Shown here piece after piece: positions 1-15,000 of a stretch of DNA of 46,459 nucleotides. The notes below the pieces were generated by a model. That model had not been told where the DNA came from. It saw nothing but the letters and a program-made list of their open reading frames with translations, and did not search any database. The stretch is from assembly GCA_947625465.1 (NCBI GenBank), contig CANQOK010000012.1, positions 1 to 46,459 on the forward strand. The letters are read 5' to 3'. The position numbers and the translations under genes are program-made. The stretch is from an uncultured Lachnospiraceae bacterium (GTDB taxonomy: Bacteria; Bacillota; Clostridia; Lachnospirales; Lachnospiraceae). The stretch's first letter is position 1. Every line of letters starts with the position of its first letter.

Positions 1-3000
1 CTTTTTGCAGATTTCCCTTAAAATCAAGGATTTTCTTAAAATTTAGCAATAAAAAACAGGTAGTTTTTGACACTACCGCATCAAATGAGGAGGGAAAAAT
101 ATGATTAAAGCAGGAATTATCGGTTCAACAGGTTATGCAGGAGTGGAGCTGGTACGGCTGCTGACGCAGCATCCGGAGGCGGAAATTAAATGGTACGGCT
201 CCAGAAGTTATATAGATAAAAAGTATTATGAAGTATTCGCCAATCTGTTCCAGATCGTAGACGACAAATGTCTGGACGACAATATGGAGGAACTGGCGGA
301 AGCGGTTGATGTGATCTTTACAGCAACCCCGCAGGGCTTATGCGCGTCATTGGTCAGCGAAGAAATCTTAAAGAAGGTAAAGCTCATAGATCTGAGTGCG
401 GATTTTCGGATTCAGGATGCGGCTGTTTATGAACAGTGGTACGGAATCAAGCACCCCTGTCCGCAGTATATCCCAGAGGCGGTATACGGATTATGTGAGA
501 TCAACAGAGAGCGGGTCAAAGGTGCAAGAATCGTAGCCAATCCGGGCTGTTACCCGACCTGTACCACATTGTCCATTTACCCGCTGCTGAAGGAAGGACT
601 GATAGAGGGCAATACGATTATTGTGGATGCCAAGTCCGGAACCTCCGGAGCAGGCCGCGGCGCCAAGGTGAACAATCTGTACTGTGAGGTCAACGAAAAT
701 ATAAAGGCATATGGGGTAGCAACGCACAGACATACGCCGGAGATTGAAGAACAGTTAGGATATGCGGCAGGCGAGGAAATCCGGATCAATTTTACGCCGC
801 ATTTGGTGCCGATGAACCGGGGAATCCTGATCACGGCATACGCGTCCTTAAAGAAACCTGTGACATATGAGGAAGTGAAGGCGGTCTATGACAGATATTA
901 CGCCGATGAAGTGTTTGTCCGGGTGCTTGACCGGGATGTATGTCCGGAAACCCGCTGGGTAGAAGGCAGCAACTATGTAGATGTGAATTTTAAAATAGAT
1001 GAAAGAACCAACCGGATCATTATGATGGGTTCCATGGATAATCTGGTAAAAGGCGCGGCAGGGCAGGCGGTTCAGAATATGAATCTCCTGTTTGGCCTGG
1101 ATGAGACAACGGGCCTGCTGCAGGTTCCCATGTTTCCGTAGGATAACATTGTTTCCGTAGGATAACATTGTTTCCATAGGACAACATTGGTTCCGTAAAA
1201 CAGACAGAAAGGAAAGATTGTGATGTTAAAACAGATAGAGGGCGGCGTTACCGCCGCAAAAGGATTTTGGGCATCCGGCGTCCGGGCAGGGATTAAGGAA
1301 AGTTCTGCGAAAAAAGATATGGCGATGATCTATTCGGAAGTCCCCTGTGTGGGAGCAGGTACGTTTACCACCAATGTAGTGAAGGCGGCGCCGGTAAAAT
1401 GGGATCAGGAATTGATCCGTCACCGGGAAACCGCGCAGGCAGTTGTGGTAAACAGCGGTGTGGCAAATGCCTGCACCGGAGAGGAGGGCTACGGATATTG
1501 CCGTTCCACGGCCGAAACGGCGGCGGCGCTTTTGGACTGTAAGCCGGAGGAAGTGCTGATCGGCTCTACCGGCGTGATCGGAAAGCAGCTGCCCATGGAT
1601 AAGATCCTGCCGGGTGTGGCTATGCTGAAGGAAGCGCTGCAGAGCGGCCCGGAAGGCGGTCAGATGGCGGCGGAAGCCATTATGACTACTGATACTATGC
1701 CGAAACAGATCGCGTTTACGTTTGAAGCCGGCGGAAAAACCGTTACTATCGGCGGTATGTGCAAGGGTTCCGGCATGATCCATCCCAATATGTGTACCAT
1801 GCTCGGTTATATTACCACGGATCTGAACATTACCAAAGAGCTGCTGCAGGAAGCGCTGTCGGCGGATATTCCCGATACCTTCAATATGGTTTCCGTAGAT
1901 GGAGATACGTCCACCAATGACACGGTGCTGCTGCTGGCAAACGGACTGGCCGGCAATGAAAAAATTACGGAAAAGAATGCAGATTATTACAGCTTCACGG
2001 AAGCGCTGCGCGCAGTCAATACCTATCTTTCAAAAAAGATCGCGGGGGACGGCGAAGGCGCGACCGCTCTGTTTGAGGTCAAGGTAGTCGGCGCTGAGAC
2101 AAAGGCGCAGGCAGTGACACTGGCGAAATCCGTGGTGATGTCAAGTCTGACCAAGGCGATGATCTTCGGGCATGACGCTAATTTCGGACGGGTTCTCTGT
2201 GCGATGGGGTATTCCGGCGTACAGTTTGATCCGGAGAAAGTGGATCTGACTTTTGAGAGCGCGGCGGGAACGATTCGGATCGCGGAAAACGGCGTAGGAT
2301 TGGATTTTGACGAAGAAGAAGCAACCCGGATCCTGTCGGAGCCGGAGGTGACCGTGACTGCGGATGTGAAAATGGGGACGGAAACCGCAACTGCATGGGG
2401 CTGTGACCTGACCTATGACTATGTAAAGATCAATGCGGATTATCGGTCGTAACGGTTGATTTTTATGGAAAAATGGATTAGGATGAAAGGAAAGCAATTA
2501 TGATTTATAAAGATAGTGAGGATAAAGACATGGGAATGGAAGTGATCCTGCAGAAAGCGAATGTGCTGATCGAAGCCCTGCCTTATATACAGCGGTTTAA
2601 CCGGAGAATCATCGTGATCAAGTATGGCGGCAGCGCTATGCTGGACGAGAGTTTAAAGGATAAGGTGATCGAGGACGCGACCCTGCTGAAGCTGGTCGGA
2701 TTTAAGCCGATCATCGTACACGGCGGCGGTAAGGATATCAGCAAATGGGTAAAGGCTTCCGGGAAGGAACCTGTATTTAAAAACGGATTCCGGGTTACGG
2801 ACGCGGAAACCATGGATATCGCGGAAATGGTTTTAAATAAGGTGAATAAGAGCCTGGTGCAGAAAGTACAGAAGCTGGGCGTGCGCGCGATCGGGATCAG
2901 CGGCAAGGACGGCGGTCTGTTAAAGGTTGAAAAGAAGTATGTGGACGGAGAGGATATCGGCTATGTGGGGAATGTGACGGAAGTCAACAGCAAGATCTTA

Positions 3001-6000
3001 TATGATCTGCTGGAAAAAGACTTTCTGCCGATCGTATGTCCCATCGGTCTGGATGATCAGTTTGATACTTACAATATCAATGCGGATGACGCGGCCTGTG
3101 CCATCGCGAAGGCAGTCAATGCGGAGAAACTGGCGTTCTTAACGGATGTGGAAGGCTTGTATCGCGATTTTAACGATAAGAATACCCTGATCTCCGAGAT
3201 GACCGCGACGGAGGCAAAGGAACTGATCGCCTCCGGAACCATCGGAGGCGGCATGATGCCGAAGCTGTCCAACTGCATCAATGCCATTGACGAGGGAGTT
3301 TCCAGAGTCCATATTCTGGACGGAAGGATCCCGCACTGCCTGCTGCTGGAGATCTTTACCAACAAAGGTATCGGTACGGCGATCCTGGAAGATTCCCAGC
3401 CGAGATTTTATCGCGGCACACAGGATGATTTTTAAAAAGGAGGGTACGCATGAATACGAAGGAATATATGGATCTCGGGGAACAGGAGCTTCTGCATGCC
3501 TACAACCGCTTCCCCATTGTATTTGAAAAAGGCGAAGGCGTATCTCTGTACGATCTGAATGGAAAGCAGTATCTGGATTTCGCGTCCGGGATCGGCGTAA
3601 TGGGCCTGGGCTATCACCATCCGGCTTACAGCGAAGCCCTGAAAGCGCAGATCGACAAGCTGACGCATACGTCCAATCTGTTTTACAATATGCCGTCTGT
3701 CGACGCGGCAAAGAAACTGTGCGACAAAACGGGATTTGACCGGGTATTTTTCACGAACAGCGGCGCGGAAGCGATTGAAGGCGCGCTGAAACTGGCGCGG
3801 AAATATTCGTATTTAAAATATGGAAAAGAACGTTATGAGATCATTGCCATGAACCATTCATTCCACGGCAGGACGATGGGCGCTGTGGCAGTAACCGGCA
3901 ATGCGCATTATCGGGAGCCGTTTGAACCGCTGATCGGCGGCGTAAGATTTGCGGAGTTTAACGATCTGGACAGCGTGAAAGCGTTGGTCAATGAAAAAAC
4001 CTGCGCGATCTTATTTGAGCCGGTACAGGGAGAAGGCGGCATTTATCCGGCAGAAGCGGCGTTTATGGAAGGCGTCCGGAAACTCTGTGATGAAAACGAT
4101 ATCGTTATGATCTGTGATGAGATCCAGTGCGGCATGGGCCGGACAGGAAAGCTGTTTGCCTATATGCACTATGGCGTTCAGCCGGATATCATTACGGCAG
4201 CCAAGGCGCTGGGCTGCGGTGTGCCGGTCGGCGCGTTTCTCAGCAATGAAAAAGTGGGGAGCGCCATGGTGCCGGGCGATCACGGTACGACTTACGGCGG
4301 CAACCCGTTCGTAGGCGCGGCAGTCAATGCGGTTCTGGATATTTTTGATAAGGAACAGATTCTGGAGCACGTGAATGAGACGGCTGTATATCTGGAAACG
4401 AAATTAGAGGAACTGACCGCACAGTTTTCCTGTATTGCGGCGCGGAGAGGAAAAGGCTTTATGCAGGGACTTGTGCTGACCGTACCGGTGCGGCAGGTGA
4501 TCGGCGCCTGTCTGGAACGCGGATTGATCGTGATTTCCGCAGGCACAGATGTGCTGCGGCTGCTTCCGCCGCTTGTAATTACCCGACAGGATATAGACGC
4601 CATGACCGCGGTCCTCCGGGAAGTCTTAAAAACATTTTAATAAAGAGCGATCGGTATAAAAATTCCGCTTCCTATCCATACTGTAAATAAATCAAAGCTG
4701 CAGTGGAAGGAGCGGAATTTTTTATGTGGGGAATTATCATCGCGCTGATATCCGGTGCTTTAATGAGTATTCAGGGTGTGTTTAATACGGAGGTGACAAA
4801 GGCGACCAGCATGTGGATCTCCAACAGCTGGGTGCAGTTTACGGCGCTGCTTGTCTGCCTGGCGGCCTGGGCGTTCACGGACCGGGGAAACCTGCTGGGC
4901 GTGTTTCAGATTGAACATAAATATATGCTGTTAGGCGGCGTGATCGGCGCTTTTATCACATTTACGGTGATCAAGAGTATGGCGCAGCTGGGACCGGCGC
5001 AGGCAGTGCTTCTGATCGTGGTTTCCCAGCTGATCGTAGCGTACGGGATCGAACTGCTTGGTCTGTTTGGCGTGGAAAAGGCAGCGTTTGAATGGAAGAA
5101 ATTGCTCGGTATGGCGCTGTCGATTGCCGGTATTATTTTATTTAAAAAATAGCCGGAAATCTATTGTAATCTGTATTTGAATTGTGTAAAATAAAACTGT
5201 CATAGTCTGTGCACGGCTTCGGAAAGGAGCGCGTGTATGCACAACAACAGGATCAGAATGCTGTGTCTGGCGATGCTGCTGGCATGGCTGTTTACAGGCT
5301 GCGGGGAAAATGCCGCACAGGAGACGGAACTGTGGGGGAAGGAGTCGGAACCGGACAGAACTGCGGCGGAGCGGAAGCAGGAGACTGCAGAACAGACCAC
5401 AGAAGCAGCGCAGTGGTATGTCTACGTTTGCGGCGAAGTAAAGCGTCCGGGCGTCTATGCAGTGGAGCATGGAGCCAGAATATATGAGGCAGTGGAAGCG
5501 GCAGGCGGAATGACGGAAGAAGCAGCCGGGGAACGGGTGAATCTGGCGGCTCTGCTTTCGGACGGGCAGCAGGTGTATATTCCGAACAGTACAGAGACGG
5601 CAGGAGGGGCCGAACCGGGAACCGCCGCGGCGGACGGCCTGATCGATATCAATTCGGCGGACGCGGCACAATTGCAGACCTTGCCTGGGATCGGCGCCGC
5701 CAGGGCAGAGGCGATTATTGCTTACCGGGAGGCAAACGGTGCCTTTCAGTCTCCGGAAGAGATTATGAAGGTAAGCGGGATCAAGGAAGCGGCATATAAT
5801 AAAATTAAGGATAAGATTAAGACGCAGGGGTAAGTCTTGGTCAGAAATGAGGTTAAGATGGCAAACAGAATACTGGTGGTGGATGATGAGAAACTGATCG
5901 TTAAGGGGATTCGCTTCAGTCTGGAACAGGATGGTATGCAGGTGGATTGCGCTTATGACGGAGAAGAGGCGATCAATCTTGCGAGAACGAATACATATGA

Positions 6001-9000
6001 CGTGATCTTACTGGATGTGATGCTGCCCATATATGACGGGTTTGAGGTATGTCAGGAGATCCGTTCGTTTTCGGATATGCCGATCATTATGCTGACGGCA
6101 AAGGGAGAGGATATGGATAAGATTCTGGGCCTGGAATACGGGGCAGATGATTATATCACCAAACCGTTTAATATATTGGAAGTGAAAGCGAGGATCAAGG
6201 CGATCGTGCGCCGGAGCCGGAAGGAAGAACCGCGGATCCGCATCATTGAGAAAAACGGTCTGAAGATGGATCTGGACGCAAGACGTGTGTTTATCGATAA
6301 CAAAGAGATCAATCTGACGGCCAAGGAGTTTGATCTGTTAGAGCTGCTGGTAACGAATCCGGACAAGGTTTACAGCAGGGAAGACCTGCTGAGCGTTGTC
6401 TGGGGATATGAATACCCCGGAGATGTACGTACCGTAGATGTACATGTGAGAAGGCTGCGGGAGAAGATTGAATCGAATCCGGGCGATCCGAAGTACGTAC
6501 ATACGAAGTGGGGAGTTGGTTACTATTTTAAAGGATAAATTCAGGTTTAAGGGTCAGTTCAGGTTTAAAAGTAAATATATGCGGAGCATGCGGTTCCTGC
6601 TGACGATCCTGCTGATCCTCATGACGTTTCTGCCGCTGTGGGGCGGCGGACAGTTTGTCGTCAGCGTGCTGCGGGACGAAGCCATTGAGGAACGCATGAG
6701 TGAGCTGCAGGATCAGGCTACGATCCTGCGGAATCACATTGTTTCTACCGGATATATCAATGCGAGCGGCGTCGCTTCCGTGGATGCAGAGATCTCTATG
6801 ATGACGACATCTTACAATTGCCGGATTGAGGTCATTGACAGCAGTTTGCGGATCATCAAGGATACATATATCATAGATAAGTCTAAGATCAATATTTCCG
6901 AAATCGTTCTGCGCTGTATGAATGGAGAGAACCAGATAGAATATGACAGGGAACAGAATGTGGTCGAACTGACGATGGGAATCAGCAACCGTGACAACAG
7001 CGGATTGCTGGGGATTCTCTATATTTCCGCGGAGACACAGGACGTGGAGTCGCTGGTGGAATCCGTCAAGCAGAAGCAGGCCGTGTTTGATGTGCTGGTT
7101 CTGGTGGTTGCAATCGGGGCGGCGCTTTATTTTTCCCATTTACTGATCAAACCGCTGAAGAAACTGGAACAGTCGATTGACCTGATCACTACGGATAATC
7201 TGCAGGAGCCGATTCCCGTACAGGGCTATTATGAAGCGGAACAGATTGCGGATGCCTTTAATGAAATGATGGAGCGGATTCAGAAGCTGGAAGATTCCAG
7301 ACAGGAATTTGTCTCCAATGTGTCGCATGAACTGAAAACCCCGATCACATCCATGAAGGTGCTGGCGGATTCCCTGCTGATGCAGGAAGGCATCCCGGAA
7401 GAGATGTATAAAGAATTTCTGACGGATATCGTTACGGAGATCGACCGGGAAAACGATATCATCACCGCACTGCTTGCGCTGGTGAAAATGGATAAGTCTG
7501 CGGACGCTCTGAATATTACGCAGAAAAATATCAACGACATTGTGGAGACCGTACTGAAACGGCTTCGTCCCATTGCGGCGAAGAAGAATATCGAACTGGT
7601 ATTCGAAAGCTTCCGGCCGGTAGTGGCTGATGTAGACGAAGTCAAGTTTTCCATGGTTGTCAATAATCTGGTGGAAAACGCCATTAAATATAATGTTCTG
7701 GATGGCTGGGTTCATATTACCCTGAATGCGGATCATAAGTATTTTTACTTGAAAGTTTCGGATTCCGGCATTGGAATTCCGGAGGAAGTGCAGGATAAGG
7801 TATTTGATCGCTTCTACAGAGTGGACAAGGCAAGAGCCAGAGAGACCGGCGGAACTGGGCTGGGACTTGCCATTACCAGGAGCGCGGTATTACTGCACCG
7901 CGGATCGATCAAGGTTTACAGTAAGGAAGAGGAAGGAACCACATTTACGGTTCGGATTCCGTTAAATTACATCGATGCGGACAGGAGGAATGCGGAATGA
8001 AACGGACTGTCTGGTTAGGCATTGTGATTCTGCTGGCGATCGGACTGTGGGGCTGCGATGACGCAGAGACGCTGGAGGACGGACAATATTATCTGTATTA
8101 TACAAACCGGAACGGCGACGGACTGGTGAAAGCCGCTTATACGCCGCAGGCTTCCGAAGACGCCGGGATTGCGTCGGAGATGCTGGAACAGCTTTCTAAG
8201 AATACCTCGGAAATGGAAAAGAAGAAAAGTATCCCCGATTCCGTTTCCGTAGAAGGCGTACAGATCCAAAACGGGATCGCGGAGGTGACGTTCGGGAGTA
8301 CCTACAGTCAGATGAAGCGGGTAGAAGAGGTAGTCTGCCGCAGTTCCGTGGTACTGACTCTGATGCAGCTTGGCGGCGTAAAGGGCGTGGAATTTTACAT
8401 TGATACGGAACCGTTAAAAGAGAAAAACGGGCAGGCGGTCGGTGTGATGACGGAGAACACCTTTACCGACACCGGCGTCGAGATTGAGAATCAGTATGCA
8501 AGCGTGAATCTGACGCTGTATTATGCCAATGAAAACGGAGACTTTCTGAAACCGTATCCGACCACCGGTTATGTAAAAAATAACTCCTCTATTGAACGGT
8601 ATGTGATTGAACAGCTGATCAAGGGACCGGAGGCAGTGGGATATTCAAGAACCATGTCGGCGGAGACGGAGCTGCTGAGCGTCAGCACCAAAGACAATAT
8701 CTGTTATGTGAAGTTTTCAGAGGCTTTTTCGCAGCAGAATACCGGTTACAATGCCGCGATCACAATTTATTCGATCGTCAATTCGCTGTCGGAACTGTCT
8801 TATATTTCCGCGGTTCAGATTTCCATTGACGGAAATACCGACGCGCTGTATCAGGATAAGATATCGCTGCAGGATGTATTGCGGTCAGATATGAGTTATG
8901 TGGAGAGTACGGTTTCCGGTACGGCGCAGACGACGGAACAGATCCCGGAGATCATAGACGAGACGATACAGAGCAACCGGGAACAGACAACAGAGACAAG

Positions 9001-12000
9001 AAAATAGAAGGGAAATCAATAATATGAAAAGACCGCTCGTATGGATCATGGCGGTCTTGGTACTTGGAGAGTGCAGTATTATTTTTTCAGATGCATGGAT
9101 GGCGGCAGCAGTTGTGCTTGCCGCCCTTGGCGCATGTCTGTCGGGCATCATGACACATCGGATGGCAGCCGGTGTTATGGTGCTCTTTTTTTTAATAGGC
9201 GCGGCTGCGGCAGGATATGTCCGGGGCAGCGCTTATCTGAGCTGTCAGCAGGCGGCATGGCAGGCACGGCCCGGTTCGGAGGTTACGCTGCAGGGCGTTG
9301 TAGTAAAACAGACGGACTGGGAATCCGCGGTCTGTTACCTGTTAAAGGACTGCGCGGCGTATGGAAAGGTACAGGCCGTAGCCGGCCCGCAAGGAAAACC
9401 GCTTGCCGCAGGAGATACCGTATTATTGTCGGGAAAGGTGACGCCGTGGAAGGAAGCGAGAAATCCGGGCAACTTTGACCAGAAGTCATATTACGCGTCG
9501 CAGGGCGTATTTCTGCAGCTGACGGATTGTGAGATCCGGCAGGTGGAATCGGGGACCGGATCGCTTGCGGCGTCTCTGGAAAATTGGCGGCAGGCCTGGC
9601 GGGAAACGCTGGCGCGGATCTGCCCGGCCAAAGAGGCGGGTATTTATCAAAGTATCCTGCTGGGAGATAAGTCGGAGTTGGATGAGACGGTCAAAGATCT
9701 GTACGCGCGCAATGGGATCAGCCACATTCTGGCGATTTCCGGACTTCACATCAGTATGATCGGTATGACGCTTTACCGTCTGCTGCGCCGTTTTTTCTCC
9801 AGAAGGCTCAGCTGTATGCCTGCGATCGTGTGCAGCGTTTTGTTTGGAATGATGACCGGAAGCAGTACGGCGACTGTACGCGCGGTGATCATGCTGGCTT
9901 TTCATATAGAAGCGGATCGGCTGGGACGGAGTTATGACGCAGCCGGCGCGCTTTCCATGGCAGTGATCTGGATCCTCTGGGAGAACCCCGGCGCACTTCT
10001 GGCAAGCGGATTTCAAATGTCTGTGCTGGCGGTATTGGGGATTCTGCTGATCACACCTGTCTTCCGCCGCCTGTGGGCGGAGACAGAGCGCAGTCTGATC
10101 TGGAAAAAGGGCCTGGACGCACTGGCCGTTTCCCTGGGAGCGACGCTCGCCGTCGTGCCGGTGCAGTTATGGTGGTTTTACCGGATCCCCGTCTACGGAG
10201 TTTTCCTGAATCTGCTGGTCGTTTCCTGTATGGGCGCAGTGCTGATCAGCGGATTGGCAGGCTGCCTGGCGGGCGGGATCAGTTTGTGGGCCGGGAAATA
10301 TCTGATCCTGCCAGGCGTCTGGATCCTGCGGTTTTATGAATGGATTTGTGAAAATGCCGCAGCTTTGCCCGGAGCAGGCTGGTGCGCCGGGAAACCGGAG
10401 ATCTGGCAGATCGTGGCCTATTACGGTCTGGCCAGCCTGATCCTGTTTCTTGCGTATTGGGGAAAGCGGGGCAGGCTCAGAAGCCTTTGCGCCGCTGTCT
10501 GCCTCTTATTTTCCGTGCCGATATTTGCCATCCGGACGCTGCCGGACTGCTCCGTTACGATGCTGGATGTGGGGCAGGGGGACTGCTTTGTATTCCGAAG
10601 CGGCGGGAAAACGCTGCTGTTGGACGGCGGAAGCAGCAGTGTTTCCGAAGTGGGAGATAACCGGATCTTACCGTATCTGCAGTCCTGCGGGATTTCGGAA
10701 CTGGACTGCGTCGTGATCACGCACCTCGATGCGGATCATTATAACGGGATTTTAGAACTTTTGCAGACGCCATATGAAATGCAGATCCATATGCTGGCTG
10801 TTACTGAGCAGACTGCGCAAGAAGAGGCTTTTGAAAAGATCGCGGCCCTGGCGGAGAAAAACCGGACTGCGGTCCGGCTGATACAGGCGGGGGATTCTAT
10901 GAAAATGGGGAATCTGCGGCTGCAGGTGCTGTATCCGTTCCCGGAGTCTGAGGATCCGGACAAAAACGCTTTGTCGGCAGCGATCCTTGCCGATTACGGA
11001 AACGGAGCATGGAACGGGCTGTTTACCGGAGATCTGACGACAGAGGGGGAAAGCGAGATCTTAAAACAATGGGAGCTCCCGGAGGTCTGGCTTTTGAAAG
11101 CGGGCCATCACGGTTCCAAAACCGCGAGCGGGGAGGAACTGCTGCAGGCGATCCGCCCAAAGATCGTCTGGATCTCCGCCGGGGAAAACAACCGGTACGG
11201 GCATCCGCATCCAGAGACGCTGGAGCGTCTGGCGGCAGCCGGCACCCAGGTTATGAAAACGGAAGACTGTGGAGCGGTCACGCTTACCCTGCCGGAAGTC
11301 AGAGTCGATTTTTTTCAGAAATCGTCAAATAAGGATTTTCAAAGTGACGGCACTGTGATAAAATAGCATCATCAGAATAAAAGAGTGGAGAATCAACTGT
11401 GAAGAATGTCGCGAAGGATATCAGAGAAAGAACCTTTAAACCGGTGTATCTGCTTTGCGGAGATGAGAACTATCTGAAGACAAACTGTAAAAAGCAGCTT
11501 AAGCAGGCCATCATCGGGGAAGACAGTATGAACTTTCATTATTATGAAGGAAAAGGCATATCGGTGGAGCAAGTCATTGACGTGGCGGAAACCATGCCTT
11601 TTTTTGCGGACTATCGGCTGATCCTGATGGAAAATACAGGATTTTTTAAATCCGCCGGAGGAGCTCTGCCGGAATATCTGAAAGAGAAACCGGAAAGCAC
11701 GATTTTTGTCTTTGTGGAATCCGAAGTGGATAAACGGAATAAGCTGTATAAAACGGTGAAAGAGATTGGGTATGTCTGTGAGATGAATGTGCCGTCCCGG
11801 AATGAACTGCAGCGCTGGCTGCTGGGAGGGATCAAAAAGGCCGGGAAACAGATCGACCGGGAAACCCTGGAATTGTTTTTTAATCTGGTTGGCGATGAAG
11901 ATATGCATACGCTTTCCAATGAACTGGAGAAAGTGATCAGTTATGATCTTGACAATCCGGTGATCACCAAAGAAAGTATTTACGCGATTTGCAGCAGACG

Positions 12001-15000
12001 GATCGAGGTACGGATCTTTGACCTGTTTTCCGCCATGGCGGAGGGCAATGTACGGCGGACGATGGAATGTTATTATGAACTGATAGAAAATAAGGAGCCG
12101 TATATGCGGATCCTGTTTATGCTGGGACGGCAGTTTTCACAGATGCTGTCGGTAAAGAGTATGAGCAGTCAGGGACGGAGTCCCCAGGAGATCGCCGGAC
12201 GTCTGGGAATGCGGAATGACTGGGCGGTACGGCAGCTGCAGCGGCAGGGAAGCCGCTATTCGGAGGCGAGACTGAAGCAGGCAGTCGCGGACTGCGTTGC
12301 CAACGAAGAGGCAGTGAAGACCGGCAATCTGCCGGAGCAGGAGGCAGTGGAAATGATTCTTGTAAAATATGGGAAACTGAGGAAAGGGCAGGAAACAGCA
12401 CGATGAAGTCCAGAAAAGAGATGAAGCGGGAAGCAAGACAGGTATTCAAACGTCATTATTGGAAATTTGTGGTCATTTGCCTGTTGTCTGCAATAATCGG
12501 AACGGAATTTTCCGATTCCATGATCCTATTTCAAACCTTTCGGATGAATCCGCAGAACGCGGGTCAGGGAACCGCATCGATTACCACATCCAGTATCAAT
12601 TCCAGATTTTCCGATATCCTGCTTTTAGCGGCGACCGGCAAACTGGAAGAAGGAAAAACGCTGGCGGACGCCTATACCGAGGGAGTCATTCAGGAGTCTA
12701 AAGAATCCAAAAGCGAGATACTGGGGAGAAGTCAGGGATATCTTTCGGCGATCATCAACGGGATCACTTCCGGCAGCTATCTGATTTCCATTGTAGTCGC
12801 GATCCGCTCGATCGTCGGCTCGGACAGCGCTGCGGTGATGATTCTGATCGGGACCGCTCTGCTTCTGATTCTGGCGGCCTGGATCTTTGGTGTCAATCTG
12901 TACCAGGTCATCATGCGCAGAATGTTTCTGGAAGGCAGATGTTATGAAGAAGTGCATGCACAGCGGGCCTTGTATCTGCTGAAGGTGCGGAAGTGGTTTC
13001 AGGCAGCCCGCACGATCCTGTTAATGACGGTATTTCAGATACTCTGGAGCCTGACGGTGGTCGGAGGCATAATCAAACGGTATTCTTATTATCTGGTGCC
13101 TTATATTGTGGCGGAGAATCCCGGTATCGCATCCGGAGAGGCCATTACGCTTTCCCGCAGGATGATGGATGGGCATAAGCTGGAATGCTTTGTCCTGGAA
13201 CTGTCATTTCTGGGATGGCAGCTTCTCGGCGTCCTGGCCATGGGACTGCCCAGTATTTTCTTTGTCAATCCGTATAAAACTGCAACAGTTGCGGAGTATT
13301 ATGCCGAACTGCGGCGGCAGGCGAAGGAAAAGGAGATATCCGGTGCAGAACTGTTAAATGATACGTATTTGTTTGAAAAAGCAGAAAATTCGGTTTTGCG
13401 GGAGTGTTACGCGGATGTAGCGGCAGCTGGCAGCGATGTAATCACGGAACCGGATGAATGGAAGGGAGCGCACAGAGTATTTGCGAAGATATTCGGCGTG
13501 ACACTTTGGGAGAGCCCGGCGGAAAAGACTTATGAAGAAAATCAGGCCAGACAGATCCAGTTTGCCTATGACCGGGAAGCGCTGGACGGTGTGATCTATC
13601 CGACCAGGTTAAGCCCGATACCGGAGCGGAACAAACGAAACTGGATCAGCGGGCTTCATTATATCCGATATTACTCGATCTGGTCTCTGATCCTGATGTT
13701 TTTCATTATGTCTTTCATTGGCTGGCTCTGGGAAGTGAGTCTGCACCTGCTGGAAGACGGTGTATTTGTAAACCGCGGAGTTTCCCATGGGCCCTGGCTG
13801 CCGATCTACGGCGCGGGCGGCACATTGATCCTGTTGTGTTTAAACCGGTTTCGGAAAAAGCCGTGGCTTGAATTCATAACGGCGATCGGCCTGTGCGGGA
13901 TTGTGGAATACGCGACCTCTTATGTGCTGGAGATCATGTATGACGGAACCAAATGGTGGGATTATACCGGCTATTTCCTGAATCTGAACGGAAGAATCTG
14001 CGCGGAAGGTCTGCTGGTCTTCGGTCTGGGCGGTATGGTGATCGTTTATGTACTGGCGCCGATCATGGACGATATGATCCGGCGGATCCCCATGAAAAAG
14101 CTGGTAACCGTCTGCGCGGTGCTGGTGTGCGTATTCACGGCGGATCAGATCTATTCCGTTAAACATCCGAACCAGGGAGCCGGGATTACGGATTATGAAA
14201 CGGCAGCGCGGGCAGAGGTACCGTATGATTTTCCTGTCCGTGATCTCTAGATCCGGAAATGAAAAAAGACCGTACAGATTCTGTACGGTCTTTTTAAGGT
14301 CTGTAGCCAATTAAGCAAGTTTATTCACAGCTTTGGTCAGACGGGAAACCTTGCGGGAAGCGTTGTTCTTGTGGTAAACGCCCTTTGTGCAGGCCTTGTC
14401 AATCTCAACGGTCGCAGCCTTTAACGCAGCGGCAGCGGCTTCCTTGTTGCCTTCCGCAACAGCAGTCTCTACCTTCTTGATCGCTGTCTTCACCTTAGAA
14501 CGGATTGCCTTGTTTCTTGCAGCCTTTGTCTCGTTGACCAGAATTCTCTTCTTCGCTGATTTAATATTCGCCATGGTATCATACCTCCAACTATATGAGC
14601 ACTTCCGTAAGAGAGTATTGGAAATGCCAGTATATAGTGACTGCCCTGTGTGAGGGGTTAATGCGGACGTCCCATCACAAGGCAATCCTATTTTAGCGAA
14701 AGAACAGCGCCGTGTCAATACTAAAAATGGTAAAATTCGCTATCAACTATATCTAGTGTTTTTTTGCAAAAAAATTTCAATATCTTGTAGACAAAATCAA
14801 TATATGGTGTTATAATCGTTTTTGCAAAATACATAAGAGAACACGACCGGAAAAGAACAATAGAGAAAATAAAGGAGGCGTTTTACCATGAAAGTAATCA
14901 AACGGGACGGAAGAGAAGTTGATTACGACCGCAACAAGATCGTGATTGCCATACAGAAGGCAAATAACGAAGTAGAACCACAGGATCAGATTTCCGAAGA